Positions 25,956-35,040 of a DNA stretch of 64,000 nt are shown here, piece after piece. The stretch covers positions 1 to 64,000 of the forward strand of contig NZ_JAYGHW010000039.1 of NCBI RefSeq assembly GCF_034932185.1. Reading direction: 5' to 3'. This DNA is from Spirulina sp034932185. Lineage in GTDB: Bacteria; Cyanobacteriota; Cyanobacteriia; Cyanobacteriales; Spirulinaceae. How positions within the stretch are numbered: position 1 is the stretch's first letter; the number at the start of each line of letters is the position of its first letter. Under the pieces are notes generated by a model that was not told the DNA's origin, did no database searches, and saw only the letters and a program-made list of their open reading frames with translations. The translations under genes were made by a program, and so were the position numbers.

Positions 25956-26810
25956 ATGAACGCTTTTCTAACCCCCCCCAAATGGCCCTCCATCCTCAGT
26001 CGGATCAGAGCGGGATTGTCTTTCCCCTGGGCCTTCACTTTTTTCTACCTGGGCATCATGCTTTTGCTGCCTGCGGCGGCGGTGTTTACAAAGGCGATCG
26101 CCCTTGGCCCCGCCGAATTTTGGCGCATCGCCACCGCCCCCATGGCCCTTTCCGCCTATAACGTCACTTTCATCACTGCCTTTGCTGCTGCCGCCCTCAA
26201 TGGCGTAATGGGAACCCTCATCGCTTGGGTATTAGTGCGTTATCAATTTCCTGGCCGCAAAATCGTCGATGCAGTGGTAGATTTACCCTTTGCCCTCCCG
26301 ACCGCTGTCGCCGGTTTAGCCCTCGCCACCGTTTACAACGATAAAGGTTGGGTGGGACAATGGTTTGCACCCTTTGGCATTCGCATCGCCTTCACCCGCC
26401 TAGGGGTTTTTGTGGCAATGGTGTTTATTTCTTTACCCTTTATCATTCGTACCTTACAACCCGTTTTGCAAGAATTAGAACCGGAAGTGGAAGAGGCAGC
26501 CCGTTCCCTCGGTGCAACACCGCAGCAAATTTTTAGACGGGTGATTTTGCCCCCTTTAATACCTCCCATTCTCACCGGCGTAGCCCTCGGTTTTTCACGA
26601 GCAGTAGGGGAATATGGCTCGGTCGTGTTAATTTCTTCTAGCATTCCCTTTCGAGATTTAATCGCCCCAGTTTTAGTGTTTCAACGCTTAGAGCAATACG
26701 ATTACGGTGGTGCAACGGTGATCGGAGCAGTGCTACTGGTGGTTTCCTTAGTTTTGTTATTCATGATCAACCAACTGCAACAATGGGGGCGACGTTATGC
26801 AATCCGCTAA
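25956..26810 (+). CDS. cysT: Sulfate ABC transporter permease CysT
   Basis: A 284-residue inner-membrane permease with about six helices and the conserved EAA loop (EEAARSLGATPQQIFRRVIL). It forms the CysT/CysW channel with the next gene. The VDLPFALPTAVAGLALATVY segment is characteristic of CysT. The reading frame overlaps cysW by 14 bases, which indicates translational coupling. Confidence 0.96.
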   Translation: MNAFLTPPKWPSILSRIRAGLSFPWAFTFFYLGIMLLLPAAAVFTKAIALGPAEFWRIATAPMALSAYNVTFITAFAAAALNGVMGTLIAWVLVRYQFPGRKIVDAVVDLPFALPTAVAGLALATVYNDKGWVGQWFAPFGIRIAFTRLGVFVAMVFISLPFIIRTLQPVLQELEPEVEEAARSLGATPQQIFRRVILPPLIPPILTGVALGFSRAVGEYGSVVLISSSIPFRDLIAPVLVFQRLEQYDYGGATVIGAVLLVVSLVLLFMINQLQQWGRRYAIR

Positions 26811-27627
26811 TTTTGGAAAATCACAAAAATGGCTATTAATTAGCATTGCTCTTGTTTACCTTGCTCTTGTCCTCGTAATTCCCGCTTTAGTGGTCTTTGT
26901 GGAAGCTTTTCGCGATGGCATTGGTGGTTTTTTCACCGCTTTGCAAAGTCGCAATTTTCAAAAAGCGATGGAATTAACGCTGATTGCCACGGCGATTACG
27001 ATTCCCATTAATACATTATTTGGCCTCTGTGCCGCTTGGGTGATCGCCCGCAATCGTTTCCCTGGTCGCGCTCTGTTAATTAGCATCATTGATGTACCCT
27101 TTTCGATTTCGCCAGTGGTAGCGGGTTTGATGTTGGTGCTGCTTTATGGGGAGCGGATGGGTTGGTTGGGGCCATTGTTTGCAAGTATGGGGATTAAAAT
27201 TATCTTTGCATTACCGGGGATTGTGTTAGCCACCATTTTTGTAACGCTGCCCTTTGTAGCGCGGGAAGTGATCCCGGTGTTGGAAGATTTAGGGCCGGAG
27301 CCGGAGGAAGCGGCCCGCACGTTGGGGGCCAATGATTGGCAAACGTTTTATCGGGTAATTTTGCCGAATATTCGCTGGGGTTTAATTTATGGTATTTTGC
27401 TCACCAATGCGCGGGCATTAGGGGAGTTTGGCGCGGTGGCAGTGGTCTCTGGGAGTATCCTAGGCCGCACTTCCACTTTACCGATTTTCGTTGAGCAATC
27501 CTATCAAAATTATCAATCGGTGGCGGCATTTAGTGCGGCGTTGGTTTTGGCAGGGTTTGGAGTGTTAATGTTAATTGGTAAGGCGATTTTAGAGAGCTAT
27601 TACCTGAAAAAATCTCCATCCCATTAA
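26797..27627 (+). CDS. cysW: Sulfate ABC transporter permease CysW
   Basis: A 276-residue permease homologous to CysT, with IDVPFSISPVVAGLML and the EAA loop EEAARTLGANDWQTFYRVIL. The GEFGAVAVVSG segment is typical of CysW. Its ATG lies inside the end of cysT. It pairs with CysT and is driven by CysA. Confidence 0.96.
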   Translation: MQSANFGKSQKWLLISIALVYLALVLVIPALVVFVEAFRDGIGGFFTALQSRNFQKAMELTLIATAITIPINTLFGLCAAWVIARNRFPGRALLISIIDVPFSISPVVAGLMLVLLYGERMGWLGPLFASMGIKIIFALPGIVLATIFVTLPFVAREVIPVLEDLGPEPEEAARTLGANDWQTFYRVILPNIRWGLIYGILLTNARALGEFGAVAVVSGSILGRTSTLPIFVEQSYQNYQSVAAFSAALVLAGFGVLMLIGKAILESYYLKKSPSH

Positions 27628-27628
27628 T

Positions 27629-27670
27629 CCCTCACCCTAAATCCCTCTCCCAAGGAGGGAGAGGGACTTT
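27629..27670. repeat. Dispersed CCCTCTCCC/GGGAGAGGG fold-back repeat
   Basis: Third copy, placed inside the cysW-cysA gap of an apparent operon, where it would form a hairpin in the mRNA. Confidence 0.8.
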
Positions 27671-27727
27671 GAGAGTCCATCACGATTGCGATCAAAACGT
27701 AAACTTTCACTTTTTGCACGGAGCATT

Positions 27728-28762
27728 ATGGGTATTGTTGTTGAAAACATTTCTAAACAGTTTGGTAAATTTCAAGCCCTCGATAATGTAGGCCTAGTCG
27801 TTCCTGATGGTAAATTGGTGGCTTTGTTGGGGCCTTCGGGGTCGGGAAAATCGACATTGCTGCGGGCGATCGCCGGTTTGGAATCCCCCGATCAGGGCAA
27901 AATCTGGATCAATGGTCAAGAAATGACTAATCTCAATGTTCAAGAGCGGCAAATTGGTTTTGTATTCCAACATTACGCCCTGTTTAAACATCTAACGGTG
28001 CGGCAAAATATCGCCTTTGGCCTGGAAATTCGCAAAGTTAAAGCCCCTGAAGTCCGTCATCGGGTCAATGAATTACTGGAGTTAATTCAATTGGAGGGGT
28101 TGGGCGATCGCTACCCCGCTCAACTTTCTGGTGGACAACGGCAACGGGTCGCTTTAGCGCGGGCATTGGCAGTACAGCCGCAAGTTTTGCTATTAGATGA
28201 ACCCTTTGGGGCGTTAGATGCCCAAGTGCGCAAAGATCTACGTCGGTGGTTGCGAGATTTACACCATCGAGTCAATTTAACCAGTGTCTTTGTCACCCAT
28301 GATCAAGAAGAAGCGATGGAGGTAGCAGATGAAATTGTGATTATGAATGAGGGGCGCATTGAACAGGTGGGTACACCCCAAGCCGTTTATGATCAACCCG
28401 CAACGCCTTTTGTGATGAAGTTTGTGGGGGAAGTGAATATTTTACCCAGTTTCTTAGATCGGAGGCAACGTCAATCGGGTTCCTCGGTGTTTGTCCGTCC
28501 CCATGCGGTCAAAATTCAAGAAAAACCAACTCCCACCAGTTTAGCGGCTACGATTTCCCATGTGGTTTATCGCGGCTGGGGGGTTCATGTGGAACTGATG
28601 TTGCCGGATCGCATTTCCCTAACGGCGCAGTTAGATCGCCCAGAATGGGAAAAATTAGGGGTGCAAACAGGGGAAACAGTACAGGTAGAGTTAAGTGAGG
28701 CGGTTTCCTTTACCGATGCCCATGAATTGGAATACTACCACCCCAATCATATTTTGCAGTAA
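27728..28762 (+). CDS. cysA: Sulfate ABC transporter ATPase CysA
   Basis: A 344-residue ATPase. Walker A is GPSGSGKST (near 35-43), the Q-loop is in FVFQHYALF, the signature is LSGGQRQRVALARA, and Walker B is LLLDEPFGALDAQ. The C-terminal part after about 240 is the TOBE-like regulatory domain (VFVRPHAVKI). The ATG at 27728 is preceded by GGAG at suitable distance and gives the family length; the frame to 27686 would read into the fold-back repeat region. Confidence 0.96.
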   Translation: MGIVVENISKQFGKFQALDNVGLVVPDGKLVALLGPSGSGKSTLLRAIAGLESPDQGKIWINGQEMTNLNVQERQIGFVFQHYALFKHLTVRQNIAFGLEIRKVKAPEVRHRVNELLELIQLEGLGDRYPAQLSGGQRQRVALARALAVQPQVLLLDEPFGALDAQVRKDLRRWLRDLHHRVNLTSVFVTHDQEEAMEVADEIVIMNEGRIEQVGTPQAVYDQPATPFVMKFVGEVNILPSFLDRRQRQSGSSVFVRPHAVKIQEKPTPTSLAATISHVVYRGWGVHVELMLPDRISLTAQLDRPEWEKLGVQTGETVQVELSEAVSFTDAHELEYYHPNHILQ

Positions 28763-28804
28763 AAAGACTCCCTTCCAAAAGGGGAAACTTTGGAGAAGAG
28801 GAAA

Positions 28805-29068
28805 ATGACTATTTCACGCACAGTTGAAAAACAAATTCGGCTCCGGATTCCTCAGGAATACCATCAAGAACCAGTTATTTCTAATTTGGTTTCTAAATAT
28901 CAAGTGACAGTAAATATTTCCGCCGCAATTTTAGGAGCAAATGCCAAGGGTGATGGCTGGTTTCACTTAGTCCTGAGTGGGAACAGTGAACAGGTAAAGG
29001 ATGCTTTAGGGTATTTGAATGATTTGAATTTGGAGATTTTAAAGCAATCTGAAACGGACGGCTGGTGA
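28805..29068 (+). CDS. NIL-domain protein
   Basis: An 87-residue single NIL domain (RLRIPQEYHQEPVISNLVSKYQ-like opening and ANAKGDGWFHLVLSG centre). NIL domains form the regulatory tail of methionine importers and also occur free or with ferredoxins in sulfur metabolism. It is 42 bases behind cysA on the same strand, so it is likely part of the sulfate operon and may sense a sulfur metabolite. The start at 28805 has GAGG 4 bases upstream plus GGAG further up. Confidence 0.85.
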   Translation: MTISRTVEKQIRLRIPQEYHQEPVISNLVSKYQVTVNISAAILGANAKGDGWFHLVLSGNSEQVKDALGYLNDLNLEILKQSETDGW

Positions 29069-29105
29069 AGTACGGGCCAAAATTTGCAGTGGCAAAAAAC
29101 TGGTA

Positions 29106-29127
29106 GGGGCGAAAAATGTTTCGCCCC
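29106..29127. repeat. Dispersed GGGGCGAAAAA...CGCCCC fold-back repeat
   Basis: A near-perfect copy at the end of the sulfate operon, a plausible terminator since a T run follows. Confidence 0.75.
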
Positions 29128-29147
29128 TATTTTTTCTCAAAATATTT

Positions 29148-29177
29148 ACATTTCATTTGCAAATGTTTTGCAAATGT
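29148..29177. promoter_or_regulatory. Nested palindromes before the membrane protein gene
   Basis: A 12-base palindrome CATTTGCAAATG followed by TTTT and a second GCAAATG, bracketed by ACATTT and AAATGT. It looks like paired operator half-sites 43 bases before the ATG at 29220. The binding factor is unknown. Confidence 0.4.
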
Positions 29178-29219
29178 ATCACAATAAAGGAGACGGACTA
29201 AACACATCCATACATCCCC

Positions 29220-29705
29220 ATGGCCTTATTTTCCCTTCTTAACCTCAAAAGCACTAACCCACAGCCGACTGCGCCCATCTCCATGAGGCAACGACTGTGG
29301 GGATCAACCCTTGTGGTCATTGGTTATTTACTGTCGCCCTTGTGCTGGTGGAACGATTTGATCATTAATCTACCGTTGGCTTTGGGGTTCGGCTACCTTT
29401 TCAGCCGTCCCTATCCGGATGCCTTCATTCCCCTAACGGCCTTGGGTTACTGGTTATCTAATGTAATTGGGTTTATGTTGATTCAACAGGGGTCGTTGAC
29501 GGCCTTAAGTCATCAGTCTCAGAATTTTCGCCAAGGATTACGGAATGGTTTGCTGACTGCAACACTCTACACAGCGGCGATCGCGCTCTTACTGCAATGT
29601 CATCTCCTAGAAACGCCGACCGCTCTCCTTGATGGGGATCTGTGGCAAAGCCTAAGTGCCATCCTCCCGATTCATGGGGGAACCGAATTACCAACCCAAA
29701 GCTAA
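29220..29705 (+). CDS. Integral membrane protein of unknown function
   Basis: A 161-residue protein with about four hydrophobic segments (residues 28-45, 48-64, 70-90 and 110-126; for example LWGSTLVVIGYLLSPLCWW). Pattern and size fit a conserved cyanobacterial membrane family I cannot name. It is convergent with a CadD-like gene, overlapping it by 18 bases. AAAGGAG lies about 30 bases upstream, too far to decide the start. Confidence 0.7.
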   Translation: MALFSLLNLKSTNPQPTAPISMRQRLWGSTLVVIGYLLSPLCWWNDLIINLPLALGFGYLFSRPYPDAFIPLTALGYWLSNVIGFMLIQQGSLTALSHQSQNFRQGLRNGLLTATLYTAAIALLLQCHLLETPTALLDGDLWQSLSAILPIHGGTELPTQS

Positions 29706-30362
29706 CGCATAGAACAATTCATGACTGCGATTTTCCCAGACAATTGAGGAACCCAACCAAATCAGCACAAAAGGAAACGCCTTACGTACATAGCGGGACA
29801 TCACTATTGTTAATTGGGGACGACTGGTTAACTGATAAGAGAGAAAACACCAGAGGGCGATCGCCCCATAACACACCGCCAGAATAATTCCTAAACGAGG
29901 GAGGGTACAACTGGCAAACAATGGAATGTAAATAGCGATGTTATTGCCGCCGTTGGCAATGGTGACAGCAGAAACACGGTAGGTTTGAGGGTCAAACAGC
30001 GTTGTCTGGAGGGAAGTATTTTGGGAGCGAGTCTTGCGTGGGGCGGGACGAGTGGAACCCGTCTGGATTTTTTCTTCTTCATCATTACCGGCACGACTGA
30101 GCAGGTGGTTCACACCAATGGCAATGGGGAGAAAGCCCAGTAAACCAATCCAAGCATGGGAAACCATCAGACCTCCCAAAAACCCCAGTAAACTGATACT
30201 CACTAAGACCGTGAAACCGATGAACTCACCCACAACAATATGGCGTGGGCGAAACCGACTGTTAATCTTACTGAAGAAGAGGGTGAGATAAAGATTATCG
30301 TCGAAGGTAGTGGCGATCGCTGTCATAAGCCCAAGCATTACAGTCGTTGCAATCCAGTCCAT
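29688..30362 (-). CDS. CadD-like membrane transporter, copy 1
   Basis: A 224-residue protein with about six membrane segments. The N-terminal TTFDDNLYL and the central TIANGGNNIAIYIPLFA are the motifs shared with the two other copies at 31256 and 31888 and with the cadmium-resistance transporter (Cad) family of the LysE superfamily. This copy is the most diverged: it has a longer basic linker near residues 105-130 (RPAPRKTRSQN). It is separated from the other two by a secreted-protein gene and a 256-base gap. Substrate is unknown; Cd2+ export is a family label, not shown here. Confidence 0.75.
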   Translation of the reverse strand: MDWIATTVMLGLMTAIATTFDDNLYLTLFFSKINSRFRPRHIVVGEFIGFTVLVSISLLGFLGGLMVSHAWIGLLGFLPIAIGVNHLLSRAGNDEEEKIQTGSTRPAPRKTRSQNTSLQTTLFDPQTYRVSAVTIANGGNNIAIYIPLFASCTLPRLGIILAVCYGAIALWCFLSYQLTSRPQLTIVMSRYVRKAFPFVLIWLGSSIVWENRSHELFYALALGW

Positions 30363-30618
30363 AATCTGATTTTGTGTGTGATGAGAGAACACTTTCAGCT
30401 TATAGACTGATCAAAATACATTCAAACGTTCTTTTGAATCGAATTTATAAATAGATTTTATGTGGTCGTTTAGCCTAAAATTACACCCCAAAATCGAATC
30501 CGTAAATTTGAATAATCAGCCCTTTCTGGAGATCATTTATGATGTTTTGATGACAAATATTAAAAACCCCCACAACGGGGGGCGGCAAAATTGCACTCAA
30601 GATTGATTCCGAAAATGC

Positions 30619-31227
30619 TTAATCGACAGGAGCGGTAGTCGGTTGGAGGGCAACATCTGCCTGAGTTAAAGCAGGCAGTGTGACATCAGGAGCTTGAAGG
30701 AGGCCATAAAGCGGTGCATCAAAAGTAATCGCTCCTGTGATGGGATCTTGACTAATCGTCAGGCGAGTGCCATCAACAATGGTGGCAATGGCTGCTGACC
30801 CTTGTAGATCCAGTCCCGTTGTTACTGCATCGGTGGGCAAATAAACCCCCGTGCAAGCCCAATCATCATCGGTGGTTTGTCCGGCTCCTAAATAGGCTAA
30901 AACTGGTGTGGCATTTTTCGTATCCGGATCATAACCGTAGACCCCAATCGTAGCCGCCGTTGCATTCTTGCAAATGCCCAAATCTTCGGTTGATTCCATG
31001 ATCAGTTTTTGTAAACGCAGATCACTGATCTTCTGATTGAGACTTTCGAGCGTATAGCCAGCGGCCTCAGGATCAGCTTGAGCGGCTTCCAGGGTGGTCA
31101 GGGTTTGGGTGATTTCGCCATATTGGGGACTTTTTTCAGCAATGGGATCAGCGAAAGCCGTCGGGGCGATCGCCATCGTTAGCCAAAGCATTGCAACCCA
31201 TAGGAGTGAAAAGAATCGTTTTTGCAT
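30619..31227 (-). CDS. Secreted protein of unknown function
   Basis: A 202-residue protein with a classic signal peptide (FFSLLWVAMLWLTMAIAPTAFA, cleavage near 26), then a helical stretch and a beta-rich domain with two cysteines (C88, C122). It lies 28 bases behind the CadD-like copy at 31256 on the same strand, so it is probably co-transcribed and would act in the periplasm beside the transporters. I do not recognise the fold. Confidence 0.7.
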   Translation of the reverse strand: MQKRFFSLLWVAMLWLTMAIAPTAFADPIAEKSPQYGEITQTLTTLEAAQADPEAAGYTLESLNQKISDLRLQKLIMESTEDLGICKNATAATIGVYGYDPDTKNATPVLAYLGAGQTTDDDWACTGVYLPTDAVTTGLDLQGSAAIATIVDGTRLTISQDPITGAITFDAPLYGLLQAPDVTLPALTQADVALQPTTAPVD

Positions 31228-31255
31228 GGTACTTTTTGAGTGTTTAGTGAGTGAA

Positions 31256-31873
31256 TTAACGGGTGAAAAGACGATAGGTTTCGTTTTCCCACAAAATGAA
31301 CAGCCCTAGGCCGATCAAGAGCGGCGGCACAAATCGGTGTCCAATATCCCGGACTTTTTGACCAATCACAGGGTGTTGCACTAGAAGATGGGCAATACCG
31401 CACCAGATCCCTACAAAGACAAAAAAGGTGAATAAGGTTAAAAACAATCCTGGGATCGTTTGCCCGGCAAAAAGAGAGACATAAATTGCAATATTGTCAC
31501 CGCCGTTGGCAATCGTCAAAGCTGCAATGCTGACAATTTTAGGATCAAGAAACAAGAAAGTTTTTCGGTTTGCTCCTGTTAATTCTAACGCAGATTCTTC
31601 CTCAGATTCAACTAGGGCATGAATTCCCAATAAGATCGGAATAATCCCCAACAATCCTAGCCAAGGTTTTGGTAAGAGTAACCCACCGAAAAAACCGGGT
31701 AAGCTTAAAAGGATCAGCACCACAAAGCTTAAATAACGGCCCCAGAGAATTTGAGTAATGGAAAAACGCTGGGGAACCTGAGCAAAGAGCCAAATGAGCA
31801 GGAGAATGTCATCAAGGTTAGTGGCAATAAAGGCGATCGCCGCTGTGGTCAGGGTGGGAAAGATCCAAGTCAT
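31256..31873 (-). CDS. CadD-like membrane transporter, copy 2
   Basis: A 205-residue, roughly six-helix protein with TNLDDILLL near residue 20 and TIANGGDNIAIYVSLFAG near 120. The shared aspartates and asparagines within membrane segments suggest cation handling. It sits 14 bases behind copy 3 (31888) and 28 bases before the secreted-protein gene. Together they form one unit transcribed away from a divergent LysR gene. Confidence 0.78.
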   Translation of the reverse strand: MTWIFPTLTTAAIAFIATNLDDILLLIWLFAQVPQRFSITQILWGRYLSFVVLILLSLPGFFGGLLLPKPWLGLLGIIPILLGIHALVESEEESALELTGANRKTFLFLDPKIVSIAALTIANGGDNIAIYVSLFAGQTIPGLFLTLFTFFVFVGIWCGIAHLLVQHPVIGQKVRDIGHRFVPPLLIGLGLFILWENETYRLFTR

Positions 31874-31887
31874 CGGGTTTAAAAACT

Positions 31888-32607
31888 CTACCCCTTTAGA
31901 TTCTCAGTTCCTGGGGCCAATGGTGCAACCGCCGCATTTCGCATCAGGTGAATTAGGCAAATGCCGATGATGCTCAAAGCCAGAGCCGTTAAGCCTCGGT
32001 ATTCCAGTGTGTGACTATCGATCAGAATTAAAACGCCTAAACCAATGAGCACAAAGGGAACGAGCAAATCACCATAACGGGTGAGCAACTTGGCGATCGC
32101 CTCTAACCGCGCCAAGCGGTAGGCCCCATAACACCATAAGCCGACTAAACTCAAAAAGACTGCTAAAATAACCACTAATTTTACCCCATTGACGCTGGCA
32201 AATAAGGGTAAATAAATGCCCACATTATCCCCACCATTGGCAATGGTAATCGCTGCTATACTTAAGGTCTGGGGAGCAAAAAAACCTGAACTTCTGGATT
32301 GATTAATCTGGGCAGGTTCTGAATCATTGTCCCCATCGGGGCTGAACCATTGACTGAAACCAATCACAATGGGCAAAATCCCTAACAAACCAATCCAAGG
32401 CCGAGGCAATAAACTGGCTCCTAAAAACCCCGGTAGGCTGATTAAGATTAAAGCTACAATTCCCAGATATTGACCTGCCACAATTTGCCGGCCATGTAAA
32501 CTTACCCCAACTTGGGAAAAGAGCAACATTAAAATCACAATATCATCGAGATTTGTCGCTGTAAAAGCAGTGATTCCTTGAATCAAGGCTGTGAATAATT
32601 CAATCAT
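31888..32607 (-). CDS. CadD-like membrane transporter, copy 3
   Basis: A 239-residue protein, first gene of the minus-strand unit. TNLDDIVIL near residue 19 and TIANGGDNVGIYLPLFA near 116 match copies 1 and 2. The C terminus is extended by an extra hydrophobic helix (ALALSIIGICLIHLM). It faces the LysR gene across a 230-base intergenic region, so LysR control is likely. Confidence 0.78.
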   Translation of the reverse strand: MIELFTALIQGITAFTATNLDDIVILMLLFSQVGVSLHGRQIVAGQYLGIVALILISLPGFLGASLLPRPWIGLLGILPIVIGFSQWFSPDGDNDSEPAQINQSRSSGFFAPQTLSIAAITIANGGDNVGIYLPLFASVNGVKLVVILAVFLSLVGLWCYGAYRLARLEAIAKLLTRYGDLLVPFVLIGLGVLILIDSHTLEYRGLTALALSIIGICLIHLMRNAAVAPLAPGTENLKG

Positions 32608-32751
32608 AGGTTGAGTTATCTCTTAAATACAGTGGGTTAATACGGAGAACTTGAATCTGACCCATTCCGAAGATTGGCGATCGCATCCTGTCGCTGTAGC
32701 CCTATCCTAGGGTTTAAAGCATAAATAAATCAAATGTCCTTTTCTATCGAA

Positions 32752-32772
32752 TTAATAACCAAAATTTATTAA
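32752..32772. promoter_or_regulatory. Candidate LysR operator (7-7-7 palindrome)
   Basis: TTAATAA-CCAAAAT-TTATTAA, a perfect inverted repeat in the divergent region, 66 bases before the lysR-type gene. LysR sites usually have a T-N11-A core, which fits here. Confidence 0.45.
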
Positions 32773-32837
32773 AATAGAATGCAACTACTCACTTACCCCA
32801 TTCAACTCTTAATTCAATCTTAAGAAATTGCCTAGAG

Positions 32838-33764
32838 ATGAAAATTGACCAACTCCGTATTTTTCTGGCAGTTGCCGAACATTTGCACTTTACAAAAGCA
32901 GCGGATTCTCTGTATTTGAGTCAACCGGCTGTGAGTTCAGCCATTCAGAGCTTGGAGAAAAAATATGCAGTTAAATTATTTCACCGTATTGGTCAACGTA
33001 TTGAGCCAACCGATGCAGGAAATTTGCTTCAAGTTGAAGCTCAAAAAATCCTTAATCAGGTGGAATTGACAGAGCAGGGTTTACGGGAACTGAATAATCT
33101 TCAGCGTGGTGAGTTGAAAATTGGCAGTAGCTTAACCGTGGGTAACTATTGGCTACCACAAAAAATTAGTCAGTTTAAACAAACCTATCCCGGTATTTCT
33201 ATTCAATGCACGTTAGCGAATACGGAAGAAATTTTAACCGGCACAGCAGGGGGAATGTTTGATTTAGGTTTGGTGACAGGTAATATTAAACCAGTATTGA
33301 GTAAAAGCTTGGATATTTCTGTGATTGGTCATGATATGGTTTCGATTGTGGTGGGACGATCGCACCTGTGGTTTGATCGAGATCACATTGCGCTACAAGA
33401 ATTGACGAATTCAACTTGGGTGATGCGTGAACCCGGTTCAGGATCTCGCGATATCGTTGAACAGTCAATGCAAACGTGGGGGATCAACCCTCAAGATTTA
33501 AAAGTTGGTTTGGTGTTAATGAGTAGTGAAATGATTAAATCTGTGGTAGAGGAAGGTATTGGTGCAACGGCTTTGCCCCGTTCGATTGTACGACGAGAGT
33601 TAGAATTAGGTACATTAAAGGCCATTCCAGTGGTAGATGTAATCGCCGCTCCAAAACGAATTTATAAAATCACTCAACCCGTTATTTTATTGCGCCATCA
33701 AAAACGATTTATCACGAAGATTTCTAAAGTTTTTGAAGAGTTGTTGATTGATAAAAGTTCCTAA
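32838..33764 (+). CDS. LysR-family transcriptional regulator
   Basis: A 308-residue LysR protein with the N-terminal winged helix (DQLRIFLAVAEHLHFTKAA, SQPAVSSAIQSLE) and a substrate-binding-like effector domain from about residue 90. It is divergent from the CadD-like unit and most likely regulates it and itself. The overall sequence resembles the CysB/CmpR/CbbR side of the family, but the effector cannot be told. Divergence and single-gene status follow the usual LysR layout. Confidence 0.92.
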   Translation: MKIDQLRIFLAVAEHLHFTKAADSLYLSQPAVSSAIQSLEKKYAVKLFHRIGQRIEPTDAGNLLQVEAQKILNQVELTEQGLRELNNLQRGELKIGSSLTVGNYWLPQKISQFKQTYPGISIQCTLANTEEILTGTAGGMFDLGLVTGNIKPVLSKSLDISVIGHDMVSIVVGRSHLWFDRDHIALQELTNSTWVMREPGSGSRDIVEQSMQTWGINPQDLKVGLVLMSSEMIKSVVEEGIGATALPRSIVRRELELGTLKAIPVVDVIAAPKRIYKITQPVILLRHQKRFITKISKVFEELLIDKSS

Positions 33765-33793
33765 GGTCAAACAAGCTGTAGTCAGTTTAAAAA

Positions 33794-34597
33794 TCATCGC
33801 TTCGCTTCGATTAAATCATCTAACTCCACGAAACTATTGTGATTATTATCGGTAATTAAGGGCAAACTGCCATCCCAGCGTTGAATGGTTTGGTAGTGCA
33901 AAATATTGGGGGTGAGGGTTGATTGTAAAATTCGGTGGGATTCCGCTTCTCCTTTGGCTAAATTAATCTGAAACTCTGCTAGTTGAATCGCTTTTTTTGC
34001 CATAAATTCTGCTTGTTTTTCTTCTTGTTGGGCAATTTGTTTGCTTTCCACTGCCTCCCGAAATCGAGGAGAAAACTGTAGATCTATCAGGGCAAGATCG
34101 TCAATTATTATAAAATAAGGGGCAAGACGTAGGTTGATTTCCTGTTCAATGGTGGCTTTCAGTTGATCTCGATGGATGATTGTCTCTTCAGCCGTGTAAC
34201 GAGAAATGACTGCTTTGACAACTTCGGTAATCGCTGGATCAATAATGCACTCTACAATTGCTGACTGGGAGCCAATTTTTTGAAAAATACGGTTAACTTT
34301 TTCAGGCAAAATATGCCAATTAACGACGATATTGGTAAAAATAGATTGCAAATCTTGGGATGCGGCTTCTGTGGTAGTTTCCTGTTTTTGGATGCGAATA
34401 CTCAAATTTGTGACCCGATCAACCAACGGAATTATAAAATGTAGTCCCTCATCCAAAATGAGGGGTTGAACTCGCCCAAATCTTGTCCAAACACCGCGAT
34501 CGCCCACAGGAATGAGCACCCAAAAACTGGCGATGAGCATCAGTGCTAACAACAGCAAAATTGCCAAGGGTGCGGCACGGAGGCGATCGCCCATCAT
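33794..34597 (-). CDS. SPFH/prohibitin-like membrane protein
   Basis: A 267-residue band-7 protein. A single N-terminal helix (about 10-32) is followed by the SPFH domain (VPVGDRGVWTRFG-like; here IPVGDRGVWTRFGRV) and a charged coiled coil (QIAQQEEKQAEFMAKKAIQ region, about 190-225). Prohibitin-like proteins form large ring scaffolds that organise membranes and proteases. It overlaps the DUF202 gene by 4 bases, so the two are translationally coupled. Confidence 0.9.
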   Translation of the reverse strand: MMGDRLRAAPLAILLLLALMLIASFWVLIPVGDRGVWTRFGRVQPLILDEGLHFIIPLVDRVTNLSIRIQKQETTTEAASQDLQSIFTNIVVNWHILPEKVNRIFQKIGSQSAIVECIIDPAITEVVKAVISRYTAEETIIHRDQLKATIEQEINLRLAPYFIIIDDLALIDLQFSPRFREAVESKQIAQQEEKQAEFMAKKAIQLAEFQINLAKGEAESHRILQSTLTPNILHYQTIQRWDGSLPLITDNNHNSFVELDDLIEAKR

Positions 34598-35040
34598 AAC
34601 CCTAGTCCCCCTTTCACATTAGCCGGGGCGGAAAAGAGTACATACAATACTCCTGTTCCCATTAGCAACACCACTAAACTAAATAGGATGACCCAGCGGC
34701 TGTTGGGTTCATAGGTGTTGGCTTCAATGGCTTTGAGGACAGAAAAATAATGCCAAGTCGAGAGCAACACCGTCATTAAACCAATGCAAGCCAGCATTAA
34801 CCCTAAAGCCCAACCTTGGCCCGTCCCCATCACATTGGGGGAAACGAGATAACGGAGACGGGCAATCAGTACCCCAAACCCAATTAGGGCGATCGCTGTA
34901 CGCATCCATGCTAAATAGGTGCGTTCATTAGCCAGGTGATCGCGGGTGCGAGAAACAGGTTTAAATTTGGCCTCAGGCGGAGTTTGGGCTGGAGCGATCG
35001 CTCCCTCTGGATGGGCCACAGAATTAGAGGTTTGGCTCAC
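34594..35040 (-). CDS. DUF202 (YidH-type) membrane protein
   Basis: A 148-residue protein with the DUF202 signature DHLANERTYLAWMRTAIALI (about residues 32-51) and two more helices near 73-92 and 112-131. The N terminus is proline-rich and soluble. Function of the family is not known. Start is GTG at 35040. It is coupled by overlap to the SPFH gene and lies convergent to the LysR gene region, possibly part of the same accessory cluster as the CadD-like genes. Confidence 0.88.
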   Translation of the reverse strand: MSQTSNSVAHPEGAIAPAQTPPEAKFKPVSRTRDHLANERTYLAWMRTAIALIGFGVLIARLRYLVSPNVMGTGQGWALGLMLACIGLMTVLLSTWHYFSVLKAIEANTYEPNSRWVILFSLVVLLMGTGVLYVLFSAPANVKGGLGL

